Positions 1 to 6,768 of a stretch of 10,983 nucleotides of DNA are shown one piece after another. A program made the position numbers and the translations under genes. This DNA is from Acidobacteriaceae bacterium (GTDB lineage: Bacteria > Acidobacteriota > Terriglobia > Bryobacterales > Bryobacteraceae): contig JAFARV010000072.1 in the NCBI GenBank assembly GCA_019245255.1, positions 1 through 10,983 of the forward strand, given 5' to 3'. A model generated the notes under the pieces. It searched no databases. It saw nothing but the letters and a program-made list of their open reading frames with translations, and was not told the origin of the DNA. How positions within the stretch are numbered: position 1 is the stretch's first letter; each line of letters begins with the position of its first letter.

Positions 1-300
1 CTCGGTTCGATGCGAAGCGGATTCCGATTCTGTTTTCAAGAGGCTTCGGGCTTTCGATTGCATAACACCCAGCAGGAACCCGATATGCAAGTAGCTATCC
101 AGCTCTTGCGTCTCCGCCTCGGTCAACGATCCGGCTCGCGCTTTTCCTGACAGCTCGTTCACGCGGTCCTCATCGCTCATCGGCAGTTTCATCGAAAGCA
201 GGTAGCGCGCCGCTTCGGGCGTCAGCTCGCGTTCGTCTGCTTGAATGATCCGCGCGAGAATCGCGGCTTCCGTGTTGGGGGTGACGACTTGCGAACTCAT
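1..300 (-). CDS. Small hypothetical protein, C-terminus beyond left edge
   Basis: The frame is open for 100 codons from ATG at 300 to the window edge, so the gene is partial. The start is well supported: GGAGGAGAAG lies just upstream (positions 315 to 306). The protein begins MSSQVVTPNTEAAILARIIQ and is mostly charged and helical. It contains an acidic stretch around residues 20-50, a segment LTEAETQELDSYLHIGFLLG (about residues 64-83), and a VMQSKARSLLK end (about 84-94). It has no signal peptide or membrane helix. The general pattern, a short protein ending in a VxQxKAR-like helix, reminds me of small uncharacterised proteins of about 80-100 residues in cyanobacteria, planctomycetes and acidobacteria. 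That resemblance is from memory and no function is known to me. It is divergent from infC, with about 290 bp between them. Confidence 0.7.
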   Translation of the reverse strand, partial: MSSQVVTPNTEAAILARIIQADERELTPEAARYLLSMKLPMSDEDRVNELSGKARAGSLTEAETQELDSYLHIGFLLGVMQSKARSLLKTESESASHRTE

Positions 301-518
301 CTGTGCTTCTCCTCCCATGATCGCCGATATCGCACTCAGTACGACATCCTTTCGATCTCATCCGGCGAGGAACGGGACGGCGTTCGCCCCGTAAGCCGCG
401 CCATTTAGGGCATGACTGCCCGCTATGCTTTCATTCGGTGCCGGACGCAGTTGGGTGTGAGCAATGCTGCCACCTCAAACTCTTCCCGTCGAAATGCCCC
501 ATTTCCGTGTAAACTATT
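301..518. other. Divergent intergenic region, no gene recognised
   Basis: This stretch separates the minus-strand small protein (start at 300) from the infC leader. I see no convincing coding frame. A 5-bp perfect hairpin (GGGCA, loop TGAC, TGCCC, at 408-421) is the only tidy dyad, and it is too short and lacks a T-run to be called a terminator. No clear -35/-10 pair for infC could be identified. A TAAACT at 510-515 resembles a -10 box, but it would place the transcript start inside the Shine-Dalgarno sequence, so I do not use it. Confidence 0.4.
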
Positions 519-525
519 AGGAGGT
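519..525 (+). promoter_or_regulatory. Strong Shine-Dalgarno (AGGAGGT) upstream of infC
   Basis: AGGAGGT is a perfect anti-16S match but lies 68 nt before the infC ATG at 594, too far to serve it. Seven nt downstream is a TTG at 533, which opens a 17-codon ORF. In the infC frame, AUU codons follow at 537, 540 and 546, and a stop (TGA 534-536) precedes them. The site therefore drives either a leader peptide or an AUU-initiated, N-terminally extended IF-3. Confidence 0.6.
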
Positions 526-532
526 ATTGCAT

Positions 533-586
533 TTGAATTATTTCCATTCCGTTTGTCCAGCGCCGGCCTGGAAGTCTTCCCGCTAG
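533..586 (+). CDS. Putative 17-codon leader peptide ahead of infC
   Basis: A TTG at 533 sits 7 nt after AGGAGGT, an ideal spacing. It opens a frame that reads MNYFHSVCPAPAWKSSR and ends at TAG 584-586. The stop is 7 nt before the ATG of infC (594), close enough for translational coupling or re-initiation. The infC ATG itself has no visible Shine-Dalgarno, which fits such coupling. The alternative is that the same ribosome site serves an AUU start of infC at 537, about 11 nt away. In E. coli infC uses AUU for autoregulation, because IF-3 rejects non-standard starts. Chance occurrence of such a short ORF is quite possible. Confidence 0.3.
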   Translation: MNYFHSVCPAPAWKSSR

Positions 587-593
587 TTCCGGC

Positions 594-1208
594 ATGTATC
601 CACCGAGAAGTTTTCCTCCCCGCCGCCCCAAAGTTCGAGAAAACGTGAACGAGGCGATCCGAGCCCGAGAGGTTCGCGCTATCTTTCCCGATGGCACGGT
701 CGAGATCATGCCGACTCCCGCCGCCGTGCGGAAGGCTCAGGACATGGGCCTCGACATGATTGTGATCGCACCCACCGCCGAGCCGCCCGTGGCCAAGGCG
801 ATGGATTACGGGCAGTGGCAGTACGAACAGAAAAAGAAGCAGCACGACGCCAAGAAGAAGCAGCACGTCATCCAGGTGAAGGAACTAAAGTTCCGGCCCA
901 ACACCGACGATCACGACTACGAGTTCAAAAAGAACCATGCGATTCGTTTTCTGAAGGATGGGAACCGCGTTAAAGCGGTTGTTCAGTTCCGCGGCCGCGA
1001 GATTGCGCACGTCGATCTTGGACGGAAGTTGCTGTTGCGCTTTGCGGACGACCTGGCAGGTGTTGGCTCGATCGAAGGTCAGCCAAAACTCGAGGGGCGC
1101 AACGCGCACGTCATCATCAGTCCGGTGAAGCAAGCAGCGAAGGAAAAGCCGCCCAAGAATCCGCCGCCACCACCCTCCAGCCCACCTTCAGCGCCTCCGA
1201 GCGTCTGA
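594..1208 (+). CDS. infC: Translation initiation factor IF-3
   Basis: IF-3 binds the 30S subunit, prevents premature 50S joining and checks the start codon and initiator tRNA. From ATG 594 the protein has 204 residues. The N-domain begins at VNEAIRAREVR (residues 18-28). The family signature AKAMDYGQWQYEQKK lies at about 67-81. A Lys-rich linker (about 80-90) contains a 7-codon near-duplication, KKKQH twice. The C-domain runs from IQVKELKFRPNTDDHDY through FRGREIAHVDLGRKLL to HVIISP. The last 25 or so residues form a proline-rich tail that makes it longer than the usual 170-180 residues. ATG 594 gives a family-like N-terminus but has no Shine-Dalgarno; starts at AUU 537 or GTG 645 are possible. 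No rpmI or rplT follows; the next gene is convergent. Confidence 0.95.
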   Translation: MYPPRSFPPRRPKVRENVNEAIRAREVRAIFPDGTVEIMPTPAAVRKAQDMGLDMIVIAPTAEPPVAKAMDYGQWQYEQKKKQHDAKKKQHVIQVKELKFRPNTDDHDYEFKKNHAIRFLKDGNRVKAVVQFRGREIAHVDLGRKLLLRFADDLAGVGSIEGQPKLEGRNAHVIISPVKQAAKEKPPKNPPPPPSSPPSAPPSV

Positions 1209-1266
1209 ATTGAAGGTTTTCAAACGGCAGCCCCGGCGAATCAAAAGCACACCGGGTGCAGCAGGC

Positions 1267-1800
1267 CTACTCCGAATAGAAGAGGTATTTCCTCCACTGG
1301 TCGTCGCTCCGGCCTAGGAGCCGCATCAAGTGGCGGCTGGTATGGAGGCTGAAGGGGCGCGGAGGCCGCGATAATTTCATCCCTGCTTCTTCCGGCGTGC
1401 GATTGCCCTTCCTGTTATTGCAAGGATGACAGCACGCAACCAGGTTTTCCCAGGTGGTTTCGCCTGCGCGCGAGCGCGGGATGACATGGTCAAGCGTCAT
1501 CTCGCCCGAGGGCAAGGTTTTGTGGCAGTACTGGCAGGTATAGCGATCGCGCATCAGGATGTTCTTTCGCGACAAAGCGCGCGTCTGATGCGGAATTCGC
1601 CGGTATTCCAGGAGGCGGATGACCGATGGAACGTGCAGTGTGCATTTGGCCGAGTGGATCTGTGAGGGCGCGAGCTCCTCGGCAGAGGCGACACCTTTCA
1701 AGATAAGGATCAGCGCTCTGCGGGCCGCACAGATATTGATCGGCTCATAACTTGCGTTCAGAACAAGAACAGGTCGATGTAGTCGATCCGGACTCGGCAT
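1267..1800 (-). CDS. HNH endonuclease family protein
   Basis: The protein has 177 residues and starts at ATG 1800 with GGGAGGG eight nt upstream. It belongs to a very widespread HNH family recognised by the N-terminal VLVLNASYEPINICAARRAL (residues 11-30). The zinc-binding pairs are C89-x2-C92 and C124-x2-C127. The catalytic beta-beta-alpha-metal core carries D104-H105 (LDHVIPRSR) and N119, and ends in CNNRKGNRTPEEAG. All expected residues are present, so it should be an active metal-dependent DNA nuclease. The cellular role of this family is not established; it is not linked here to a methylase or a phage. It lies downstream of comF on the same strand with a 131-bp gap and is convergent with infC. 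Confidence 0.92.
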   Translation of the reverse strand: MPSPDRLHRPVLVLNASYEPINICAARRALILILKGVASAEELAPSQIHSAKCTLHVPSVIRLLEYRRIPHQTRALSRKNILMRDRYTCQYCHKTLPSGEMTLDHVIPRSRAGETTWENLVACCHPCNNRKGNRTPEEAGMKLSRPPRPFSLHTSRHLMRLLGRSDDQWRKYLFYSE

Positions 1801-1853
1801 CAGACACCCTCCCTATGTGTTTGGTGCTCTCCAATAGCGCAAGGGCCGTGGAT

Positions 1854-1901
1854 GCGCGCCCCGAAGCAGGGGAAGCAGCCCGCTGCTCTTGCGGGGCGCG
1901 C
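1854..1901 (-). repeat. GC-rich nested stem-loop between comF and HNH gene
   Basis: A perfect 10-bp inverted repeat, GCGCGCCCCG (1854-1863) with CGGGGCGCGC (1892-1901), encloses a second perfect hairpin, AGCAG / CTGCT (1874-1878 and 1883-1887, loop CCCG). A direct repeat AAGCAG (1864-1869, 1873-1878) offers alternative pairing. No T-run follows on either strand, so it is not a classical intrinsic terminator. On the comF to HNH transcript it would lie about 55 nt before the HNH start codon. It could be an mRNA processing or stability element, an attenuator or a REP-like unit. Confidence 0.6.
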
Positions 1902-1931
1902 TCGATATTGCGGCCGTTTTGCGCCGGTTGC

Positions 1932-2672
1932 TCAAGAAACTCCCGTCAACTTCGGTTCCACTGCGGCGACCGCCGGAGCGCTCCGCTTGTCCACTCGGGC
2001 CAATGTCAACGCGGTCACCCGCGTGGCGCCCGCCTCTTTCAATATCTTCGTCGCCGACCGCAACGTCGCGCCGGTTGTGAACACATCGTCGATTAACAAA
2101 ATGCGTTTGCCCCGCACTTCATCAGGCCGCTTCACGACGAAGGAACCCTTTAGATTTTTGCGCCGTTCGGTGTCCGTCAGACCCGCCTGCGGCTGGGTAT
2201 ATCGTGTGCGCCCCAGAGCCTTCGACAATCTCAGTCCATAGCGCTTCGCAACCGGACGCGCCAGCAACTCCGTTTGATTGAAACCACGCTGCCAGCGCTT
2301 GCGCCAGTGTAGCGGCATCGGAATAATCGCATCAAACTGCTCATTTAGCGGCGCCGCGCGCAATAGCAGCTTCGAAAGCGGTCCTGCAAGCGTTTCGATC
2401 TTCCCGTATTTGAAAAGCTGGATTAACTGCTGGAGGGCGCCATCATAGCTGCCGAAAGAGTAGGTGGAATCGAAATTCACCTGACTCTCGCGGCAGACCA
2501 TACAGAGATCATGCTCATCCAGTGGATAGGAGTCCACAAACGGCGTACGGCAGGCGGCACAGAAGTGCTCTGCCCTAAACGGCTGGGGAAGAGATAGACA
2601 GGAGGGACAAACCGGGAAACGCGAGACCGTCCTGAGAGGCTGCTCACAAATACGGCAGTCGTCTGGGAAAAT
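1932..2672 (-). CDS. comF: ComF family phosphoribosyltransferase
   Basis: ComF-like proteins combine an N-terminal zinc-binding region with a type I phosphoribosyltransferase fold, and in naturally competent bacteria some are needed for DNA uptake. The PRPP loop is RILLIDDVFTTGATL (coding about 2105-2061), and the conserved FKYG, IIPMPLHWRKRWQRGFNQ and LLARPVAK segments are all present. The first standard start in frame is GTG 2537, which gives 201 residues. However, the frame stays open back to 2777, and its upstream part reads IFPDDCRICEQPL, then CPSC and CAAC, before CMVC. These four CxxC pairs are exactly the ComF zinc region, so the protein must begin upstream of 2537. No ATG, GTG or TTG exists there. 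The coordinate given assumes ATT at 2672 (246 residues) and is tentative. Confidence 0.85.
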   Translation of the reverse strand: MFPDDCRICEQPLRTVSRFPVCPSCLSLPQPFRAEHFCAACRTPFVDSYPLDEHDLCMVCRESQVNFDSTYSFGSYDGALQQLIQLFKYGKIETLAGPLSKLLLRAAPLNEQFDAIIPMPLHWRKRWQRGFNQTELLARPVAKRYGLRLSKALGRTRYTQPQAGLTDTERRKNLKGSFVVKRPDEVRGKRILLIDDVFTTGATLRSATKILKEAGATRVTALTLARVDKRSAPAVAAVEPKLTGVS

Positions 2673-2777
2673 CGAATGGAAAAATACCGCTGCTACCGGC
2701 CGGGCAGCCGATTGAAAGCGGACAAAAAACTCGGGTCGGCTCGTATCTGCTGTGCGAGTCGAAAGGCTAGGGAAGAC

Positions 2778-2819
2778 TCACCCCCACTAAATGAAGAGTA
2801 TACATCAGCTTGATAATAA
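2778..2819. promoter_or_regulatory. Probable divergent promoter region, comF / receiver-Hpt gene
   Basis: The two genes are divergent here, so both promoters must lie in or near this AT-rich stretch. A minus-strand TATACT (2802 to 2797) and an overlapping plus-strand TATACA (2799-2804) resemble -10 boxes. No convincing -35 box was found at 16-18 bp for either, so the assignment is weak. Confidence 0.25.
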
Positions 2820-3632
2820 GTGGAGAATTCACCCCCGGAGTTGCAACAAAACTTACCAGAGAGCGAAACTCTAGTGGACACATTGAGAGTGCTGGTTGTG
2901 AGTGCCCGGGGAGATCTGGACCGCGTCACCTCTGCGTTGAGCCGTGCCGGACATGCCGTAGTTGCGGTCGGCAACCTGGAAGAGGCGCGTGAAGCGCTGC
3001 TGATTCAAAGGTTTGAAGCTGTCCTGCTTGGGAGCGGCCTGCCCGCCGCGGAAGTGATCGCATTTAGTGCTAACGTCAGGCAGCTCGATAACAGTTCAGG
3101 TGCCTCTTCCCGTACGGCTGTCCTCTCGGTCGTTCCGGAATCGGCGTTGAGCACCTCATCGGCCGGCGGCGGATCGGGAGTGGATGGCTTCGTCTCCGAC
3201 AGTGCCGATCCGGACACCCTGACTCTGGCAATCGCCCGGCTCGCTAGCGCAGTGGGGACCGAAACCGTCGCAAAGGATGAGTTGCCCGTCCTCGACGTCG
3301 ATCAATTGAAGGAGCAGGTTGCATTCGACAACGAACTGCTTGTCGAGTTGATCGACCTCTTTCTTTCAGAACGCGAGCGACAAAGCGAAGAGATGCAGCA
3401 GGCATTTCAGGGCGGCGAGTTTGACCGCCTCTCCCGTATTGCCCACACCATAAAAGGCTCGCTGGGCAGCCTTCACGCGCTTGCGGCGAAGGCCAATGCG
3501 CAAGGTTTGGAGCTCTCCGCGAAAGAGCATGACGGTGCGAAATCCCAAGCCTTTCTCCTGGCGCTCGAACGTGATCTCAACGTCCTCGAAGGCCATTTGA
3601 TCGCTGTTCGCGACTCAGCAGAGTCAGCCTAG
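2820..3632 (+). CDS. Degenerate receiver domain fused to an Hpt domain
   Basis: The protein has 270 residues from GTG 2820; GTG 2874 is an alternative start, and neither has a clear ribosome site. Residues 22-143 have receiver-domain rhythm (LRVLVVSARGDLDRV, FEAVLLGSGLP, GVDGFVSDS). The acidic pocket of the first strand is missing (VVSAR), the phosphoryl-accepting Asp is replaced (LLGSGLP), and the conserved Lys near the end is absent. Residues 155-270 form a four-helix Hpt domain with the motif AHTIKGSLGSLHA and phosphorylatable His209. Hpt proteins pass phosphate between hybrid kinases and response regulators. The likely role is therefore a phosphotransfer protein whose receiver part is only a docking or sensing module. 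No kinase or regulator lies in the window. mqnD follows after 55 bp. Confidence 0.82.
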   Translation: MENSPPELQQNLPESETLVDTLRVLVVSARGDLDRVTSALSRAGHAVVAVGNLEEAREALLIQRFEAVLLGSGLPAAEVIAFSANVRQLDNSSGASSRTAVLSVVPESALSTSSAGGGSGVDGFVSDSADPDTLTLAIARLASAVGTETVAKDELPVLDVDQLKEQVAFDNELLVELIDLFLSERERQSEEMQQAFQGGEFDRLSRIAHTIKGSLGSLHALAAKANAQGLELSAKEHDGAKSQAFLLALERDLNVLEGHLIAVRDSAESA

Positions 3633-3687
3633 CCGTACTGGAACGCTCTGTTAAACTGAGGTTGCTCTCGTTGGAGATGCGCCCGGT

Positions 3688-4533
3688 ATGAGCTCCACGA
3701 CAACTACGGAAATTGTCTGCGCCCACAGCCCGGATTCGGACGATGCCTTCATGTTCTATGCGCTCGCGACCAAGAAGTTGCGCTCTCGCCTGGTCACGTT
3801 CCGGCATGTTCTCGAAGACATCGAATCCTTGAATCGGAAGGCGACAGAAGGGCTCTACGAGCTAACAGCAATCTCGTACCACGCGTATCCATATGTAGCT
3901 GACAAGTACGTGCTGATGGCAAGCGGATCAAGCGTCGGAGACGGCTACGGACCGACAGTGGTCAGTGCTCATCACATGGCGCCGGAGGAATTGAAGGGAA
4001 AGAGAGTCGCAATTCCTGGTGCTATGACTACTGCGTTCCTGGCGCTAAAACTCTTTCAGCCCGTCTTTGAGCACATCGTAATTCCGTTCGATAAGATTCT
4101 CGACGCCGTTAAGGATCGCGAGGTCGACGCCGGTCTCATCATCCATGAAGGCCAGCTGACCTACGGGCACGGCGGATTACATTGCGTGATCGATTTGGGC
4201 AAGTGGTTCAAGCACGAATACGGGCTACCGTTGCCGCTTGGCGCGAACGCAATGCGGCGCGATCTGCCGGGCCAGGTCCAGGCCGAGTGCTCACGCCTGC
4301 TCAGGGAAAGCATTCAGTATTCGCTCGATCACCACGAAGAAGCCCTGAACTATGCGATGCAGTTCGCGCGGGACATGGATCCCGCACTGGCAGAGCAGTT
4401 TGTCGGCATGTACGTCAATCACTTTACAATTAGTGGCGGCGAAATACTGCCAAAGGCCGCTCAAAAGCTGCTCGATCTCGGCTTTGAGGCTGGCCTGATT
4501 CCGCATAGAGCGAACGTAGAAATGGTGGCTTGA
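3688..4533 (+). CDS. mqnD: 1,4-dihydroxy-6-naphthoate synthase (MqnD)
   Basis: MqnD converts cyclic dehypoxanthine futalosine to 1,4-dihydroxy-6-naphthoate in the futalosine route to menaquinone, in the cytoplasm. The 281-residue length fits the family (about 270-290). The fold is of the periplasmic-binding-protein type. Recognisable segments are AHSPDSDDAFMFYALA (12-27), VLEDIESLNRKATEG (41-55), ISYHAYPYVADKY (62-74), GDGYGPTVV (84-92), GLIIHEGQLTYG (149-160, with H153 as the likely catalytic His) and GLPLPLGANAMRRDL. ATG 3688 has GGAGAT nine nt upstream. Other mqn genes are not in the window, so the pathway is dispersed or adjacent outside. MqnA is a related fold, but the LEDIE and IIHE segments point to MqnD. 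Confidence 0.92.
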   Translation: MSSTTTTEIVCAHSPDSDDAFMFYALATKKLRSRLVTFRHVLEDIESLNRKATEGLYELTAISYHAYPYVADKYVLMASGSSVGDGYGPTVVSAHHMAPEELKGKRVAIPGAMTTAFLALKLFQPVFEHIVIPFDKILDAVKDREVDAGLIIHEGQLTYGHGGLHCVIDLGKWFKHEYGLPLPLGANAMRRDLPGQVQAECSRLLRESIQYSLDHHEEALNYAMQFARDMDPALAEQFVGMYVNHFTISGGEILPKAAQKLLDLGFEAGLIPHRANVEMVA

Positions 4534-4578
4534 CCCACCGCGCCCGCGACATACTGGGTTAACGATACTGTAGTGAGT

Positions 4579-5883
4579 ATGATTGGCTGCCTGGCCCGCA
4601 CGCTTTTCGCGATTTCACTCATGCCGCTGCTGGTTGCCGGCCAGAGCGAGGACGGTTACAACACGAATCAGCGGATCAATAAGATCCGGCAACTCGGGAA
4701 AACTGATTCTCAGGCCATACCGGTGCTCGCCGGCTATTTAAACGATCCCGATCGCGACATCCGCGTGGAGGCCGTACGGGCAATTATTCGGATCGGTGGC
4801 GGTGGTTCACTCGATCCGCTGGTTAAAGCCACCCGCGACAACGATGCTGAAATTCAAAACCTCGCGACTGATGGCATCGTTAACTTTTATTTGCCCGGCT
4901 ATCTACCTCGAGGCGTTCTCACCGCGCCGTTCACGCGCGGCGTACGGCAGCTCAAATCATTAATGTCGGCGCGCAACGATCAGACGATCGGGGCCGACAT
5001 TACGGTTCGCCCCACAGTGGCCGATGCCGTTTCGGATCTCGTCGCCCACGGAGCCGGATTCGACGTCCGCGCCAATGCTGCGCGCGCCGCCGGCATCCTT
5101 CGGGACCGGGCCGCACTTCCATCCCTGCAACAGGCTCTGCGCACCAAAGATACAACATTGATCTTTGAATCTCTGGTCGCCCTGCAAAAGATTGGCGATC
5201 CGTCCGCGGGCCCAAGCGTATCGTTCCTGGCGCGCGACTTAGATGACCGCATACAGATGACAGCTCTCGAGACGATCGGTGACTTGAAAGCCTCCGACGC
5301 AGCTCCGCAGGTGCGCCTTGCTCTCGCGAACGCACGAAATGCCAAGGTCACGCGTGCAGCTCTGGCTGCTCTCGCGATGCTCGGTCTGGAGCCCGATCGG
5401 CCGACATTCCTGAAGTATGCATCCGATTCCGATCCGCAGCTCCGAGCCTCGGCACTCGAAGGTTTAGGCCGGCTGCGTGAGCCCCAGGACTATCCAGCAC
5501 TGGAAGCCGCCTACAACGAAGCGAATGCAGATTGGCGCGTGCATCTCGCCGCTGCATTTGCTCTCGTAAGCGAAGGTAAAGTGGATGCCGCAGAATTCAG
5601 CCCGCTTCGGTATCTCATTGAAAACCTGGACGCGCGTAACCGCGGCAACATCGCGTCGGCGTATCTGATTGAACTATGCCGGCGCGACGACGCCCGCAAA
5701 GCCGTTTTCGGTTTGGTCCAGGAGGCAACGTCCGGCCAGAAGGTCGCGCTCTGCGACATTTTAGCCGCGACGCACAAGCAGGACGTCGTGCCCGTGCTGT
5801 CAACTCTGACGAAAAATATAAATCCGGACGTAGCCCTTGCCGCGGCACGCGGGTTACGAACACTACAGTCTCCGAAGCTTTAG
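4579..5883 (+). CDS. Exported HEAT-repeat protein
   Basis: The start used is ATG 4579 (434 residues); GTG 4573 adds two residues, and neither has a clear Shine-Dalgarno. An N-terminal signal peptide is likely: R9, a hydrophobic stretch LFAISLMPLLVA (residues 11-22 counted from GTG 4573), then AGQ, suggesting cleavage near residue 23. There is no lipobox Cys. The mature part consists of helical HEAT/PBS-type repeats: two at the N-terminus (DPDRDIRVEAVRAIIRIG is typical), a non-repetitive insert at about 107-155, then a long run of repeats to about 350 (for example FDVRANAARAAGILRD and DPQLRASALEGLGRLRE). Such solenoids bind proteins. No enzyme motif is seen and the partner is unknown. The gene follows mqnD after 45 bp and ends 94 bp before the xth start. 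Confidence 0.85.
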   Translation: MIGCLARTLFAISLMPLLVAGQSEDGYNTNQRINKIRQLGKTDSQAIPVLAGYLNDPDRDIRVEAVRAIIRIGGGGSLDPLVKATRDNDAEIQNLATDGIVNFYLPGYLPRGVLTAPFTRGVRQLKSLMSARNDQTIGADITVRPTVADAVSDLVAHGAGFDVRANAARAAGILRDRAALPSLQQALRTKDTTLIFESLVALQKIGDPSAGPSVSFLARDLDDRIQMTALETIGDLKASDAAPQVRLALANARNAKVTRAALAALAMLGLEPDRPTFLKYASDSDPQLRASALEGLGRLREPQDYPALEAAYNEANADWRVHLAAAFALVSEGKVDAAEFSPLRYLIENLDARNRGNIASAYLIELCRRDDARKAVFGLVQEATSGQKVALCDILAATHKQDVVPVLSTLTKNINPDVALAAARGLRTLQSPKL

Positions 5884-5977
5884 CCGCGAGTACCGCAGGT
5901 GCCCAGGCTGGGTGGTCCAACCTCGCCTTCCATGCGCCTTCGTCCTGAACCCCCACGTGTCACCATCAAGTTTCACA

Positions 5978-6748
5978 GTGAAAATCGCGACCTATAACGT
6001 CAATTCCATACGCAAGCGGCTTCCAATCGTCGTCGAGTGGCTGCGCCAGAATCAGCCGGACATCATGTGCCTGCAGGAAACCAAAGTGCAGGACCATGAG
6101 TTCCCGGTCGAGATTTTGAAAGAAGCAGGCTATTCCTCCATGTATCGCGGCATGAAGAGCTTCAATGGCATCGCAACCCTGACGCGTGAGCCTGCCGAGC
6201 ACGTTTTCTTCGGACTCCACGAAGGGCCGGATAACGAAGACTGCCGTATCGTCCAGACGGTGGTCGACGGTGTGCCCATCATAAACTCGTATGCACCGCA
6301 GGGCCACAGTATTTCGAGCGATAAGTACACGTTCAAGTTAGCCTGGTTCCGCCGCATCCACCGTTATTTTCAAGAGCACCTGGACCCGGCAAAGCCGGCT
6401 GTATGGTTAGGCGATCTGAATGTCGCGCCGGAACCCATCGACGTGTACCATCCCGACAGACGCGTCAACGATCCTGATTTCCATATCGACGCCCGTAATG
6501 CCTTTAAGGAGGTCGTGGCGTGGGGATGGATTGACCTGTTCCGGAAACTTCATCCGGAGCGGATCCAATACACCTATTGGGACTATTTTCGCAGCGCGTT
6601 CAAGAATAATTGGGGCTGGCGCATTGACCACCTTATGGCAACGGCACCGCTCGCCGGTAAATGCAGCCGGGTTGAGGTTGATGTCGAACCGCGCAAACTG
6701 CCAGATACCTCCGATCACACCATCGTGTGGGCGGAGTTCGAAATCTGA
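5978..6748 (+). CDS. xth: Exodeoxyribonuclease III
   Basis: This enzyme is an AP endonuclease and 3'-5' exonuclease of the endonuclease/exonuclease/phosphatase family, acting in base excision repair. Starting at GTG 5978 (MKIATYNVNSIRKRL) gives 256 residues, a normal length. The catalytic set is complete: N7, E34 (LQETK), Y105 (NSYAPQG), D146 and N148 (GDLNVAPEPIDV), D217 (WRIDHLMAT) and H247 (TSDHTIVW). N7 and E34 have the same numbers as in the E. coli enzyme. The open frame reaches back to an ATG at 5837, but that would overlap the HEAT gene by 47 bp and add 47 residues of non-family sequence, so the GTG is preferred despite a weak ribosome site. Confidence 0.94.
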   Translation: MKIATYNVNSIRKRLPIVVEWLRQNQPDIMCLQETKVQDHEFPVEILKEAGYSSMYRGMKSFNGIATLTREPAEHVFFGLHEGPDNEDCRIVQTVVDGVPIINSYAPQGHSISSDKYTFKLAWFRRIHRYFQEHLDPAKPAVWLGDLNVAPEPIDVYHPDRRVNDPDFHIDARNAFKEVVAWGWIDLFRKLHPERIQYTYWDYFRSAFKNNWGWRIDHLMATAPLAGKCSRVEVDVEPRKLPDTSDHTIVWAEFEI

Positions 6749-6768
6749 ACCCAGCTCCAAAATATCGA

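Noticed and set aside
412..648. 78-codon plus-strand frame from ATG 412 through the infC leader
   Set aside because: It overlaps the infC 5' end in another frame, has no ribosome site and shows no family-like sequence.
834..867. 13-bp direct repeat (AAGAAGCAGCACG) inside infC
   Set aside because: It encodes the Lys-rich linker of IF-3, where low-complexity sequence is normal.
1209..1266. Weak CCCGG/CCGGG inverted repeat between infC and the HNH gene
   Set aside because: Only five base pairs with a long loop and no T-run; not a convincing terminator.
2693..2974. 93-codon minus-strand frame opposite the start of the receiver-Hpt gene
   Set aside because: It overlaps comF upstream sequence and the receiver-Hpt gene, and its product resembles no protein; the other two frames have clear family motifs.
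4550..4581. Repeated ATACT motifs and CATACT/AGTATG dyad around the HEAT gene start
   Set aside because: The arms are only 5-6 bp and AT-containing, so a chance origin is likely; sequestration of the start codon is possible but unsupported.
5837..5977. N-terminal extension of exodeoxyribonuclease III from ATG 5837
   Set aside because: The extra 47 residues overlap the HEAT gene and do not belong to the family, whose first residues match MKIATYNVNS at 5978.
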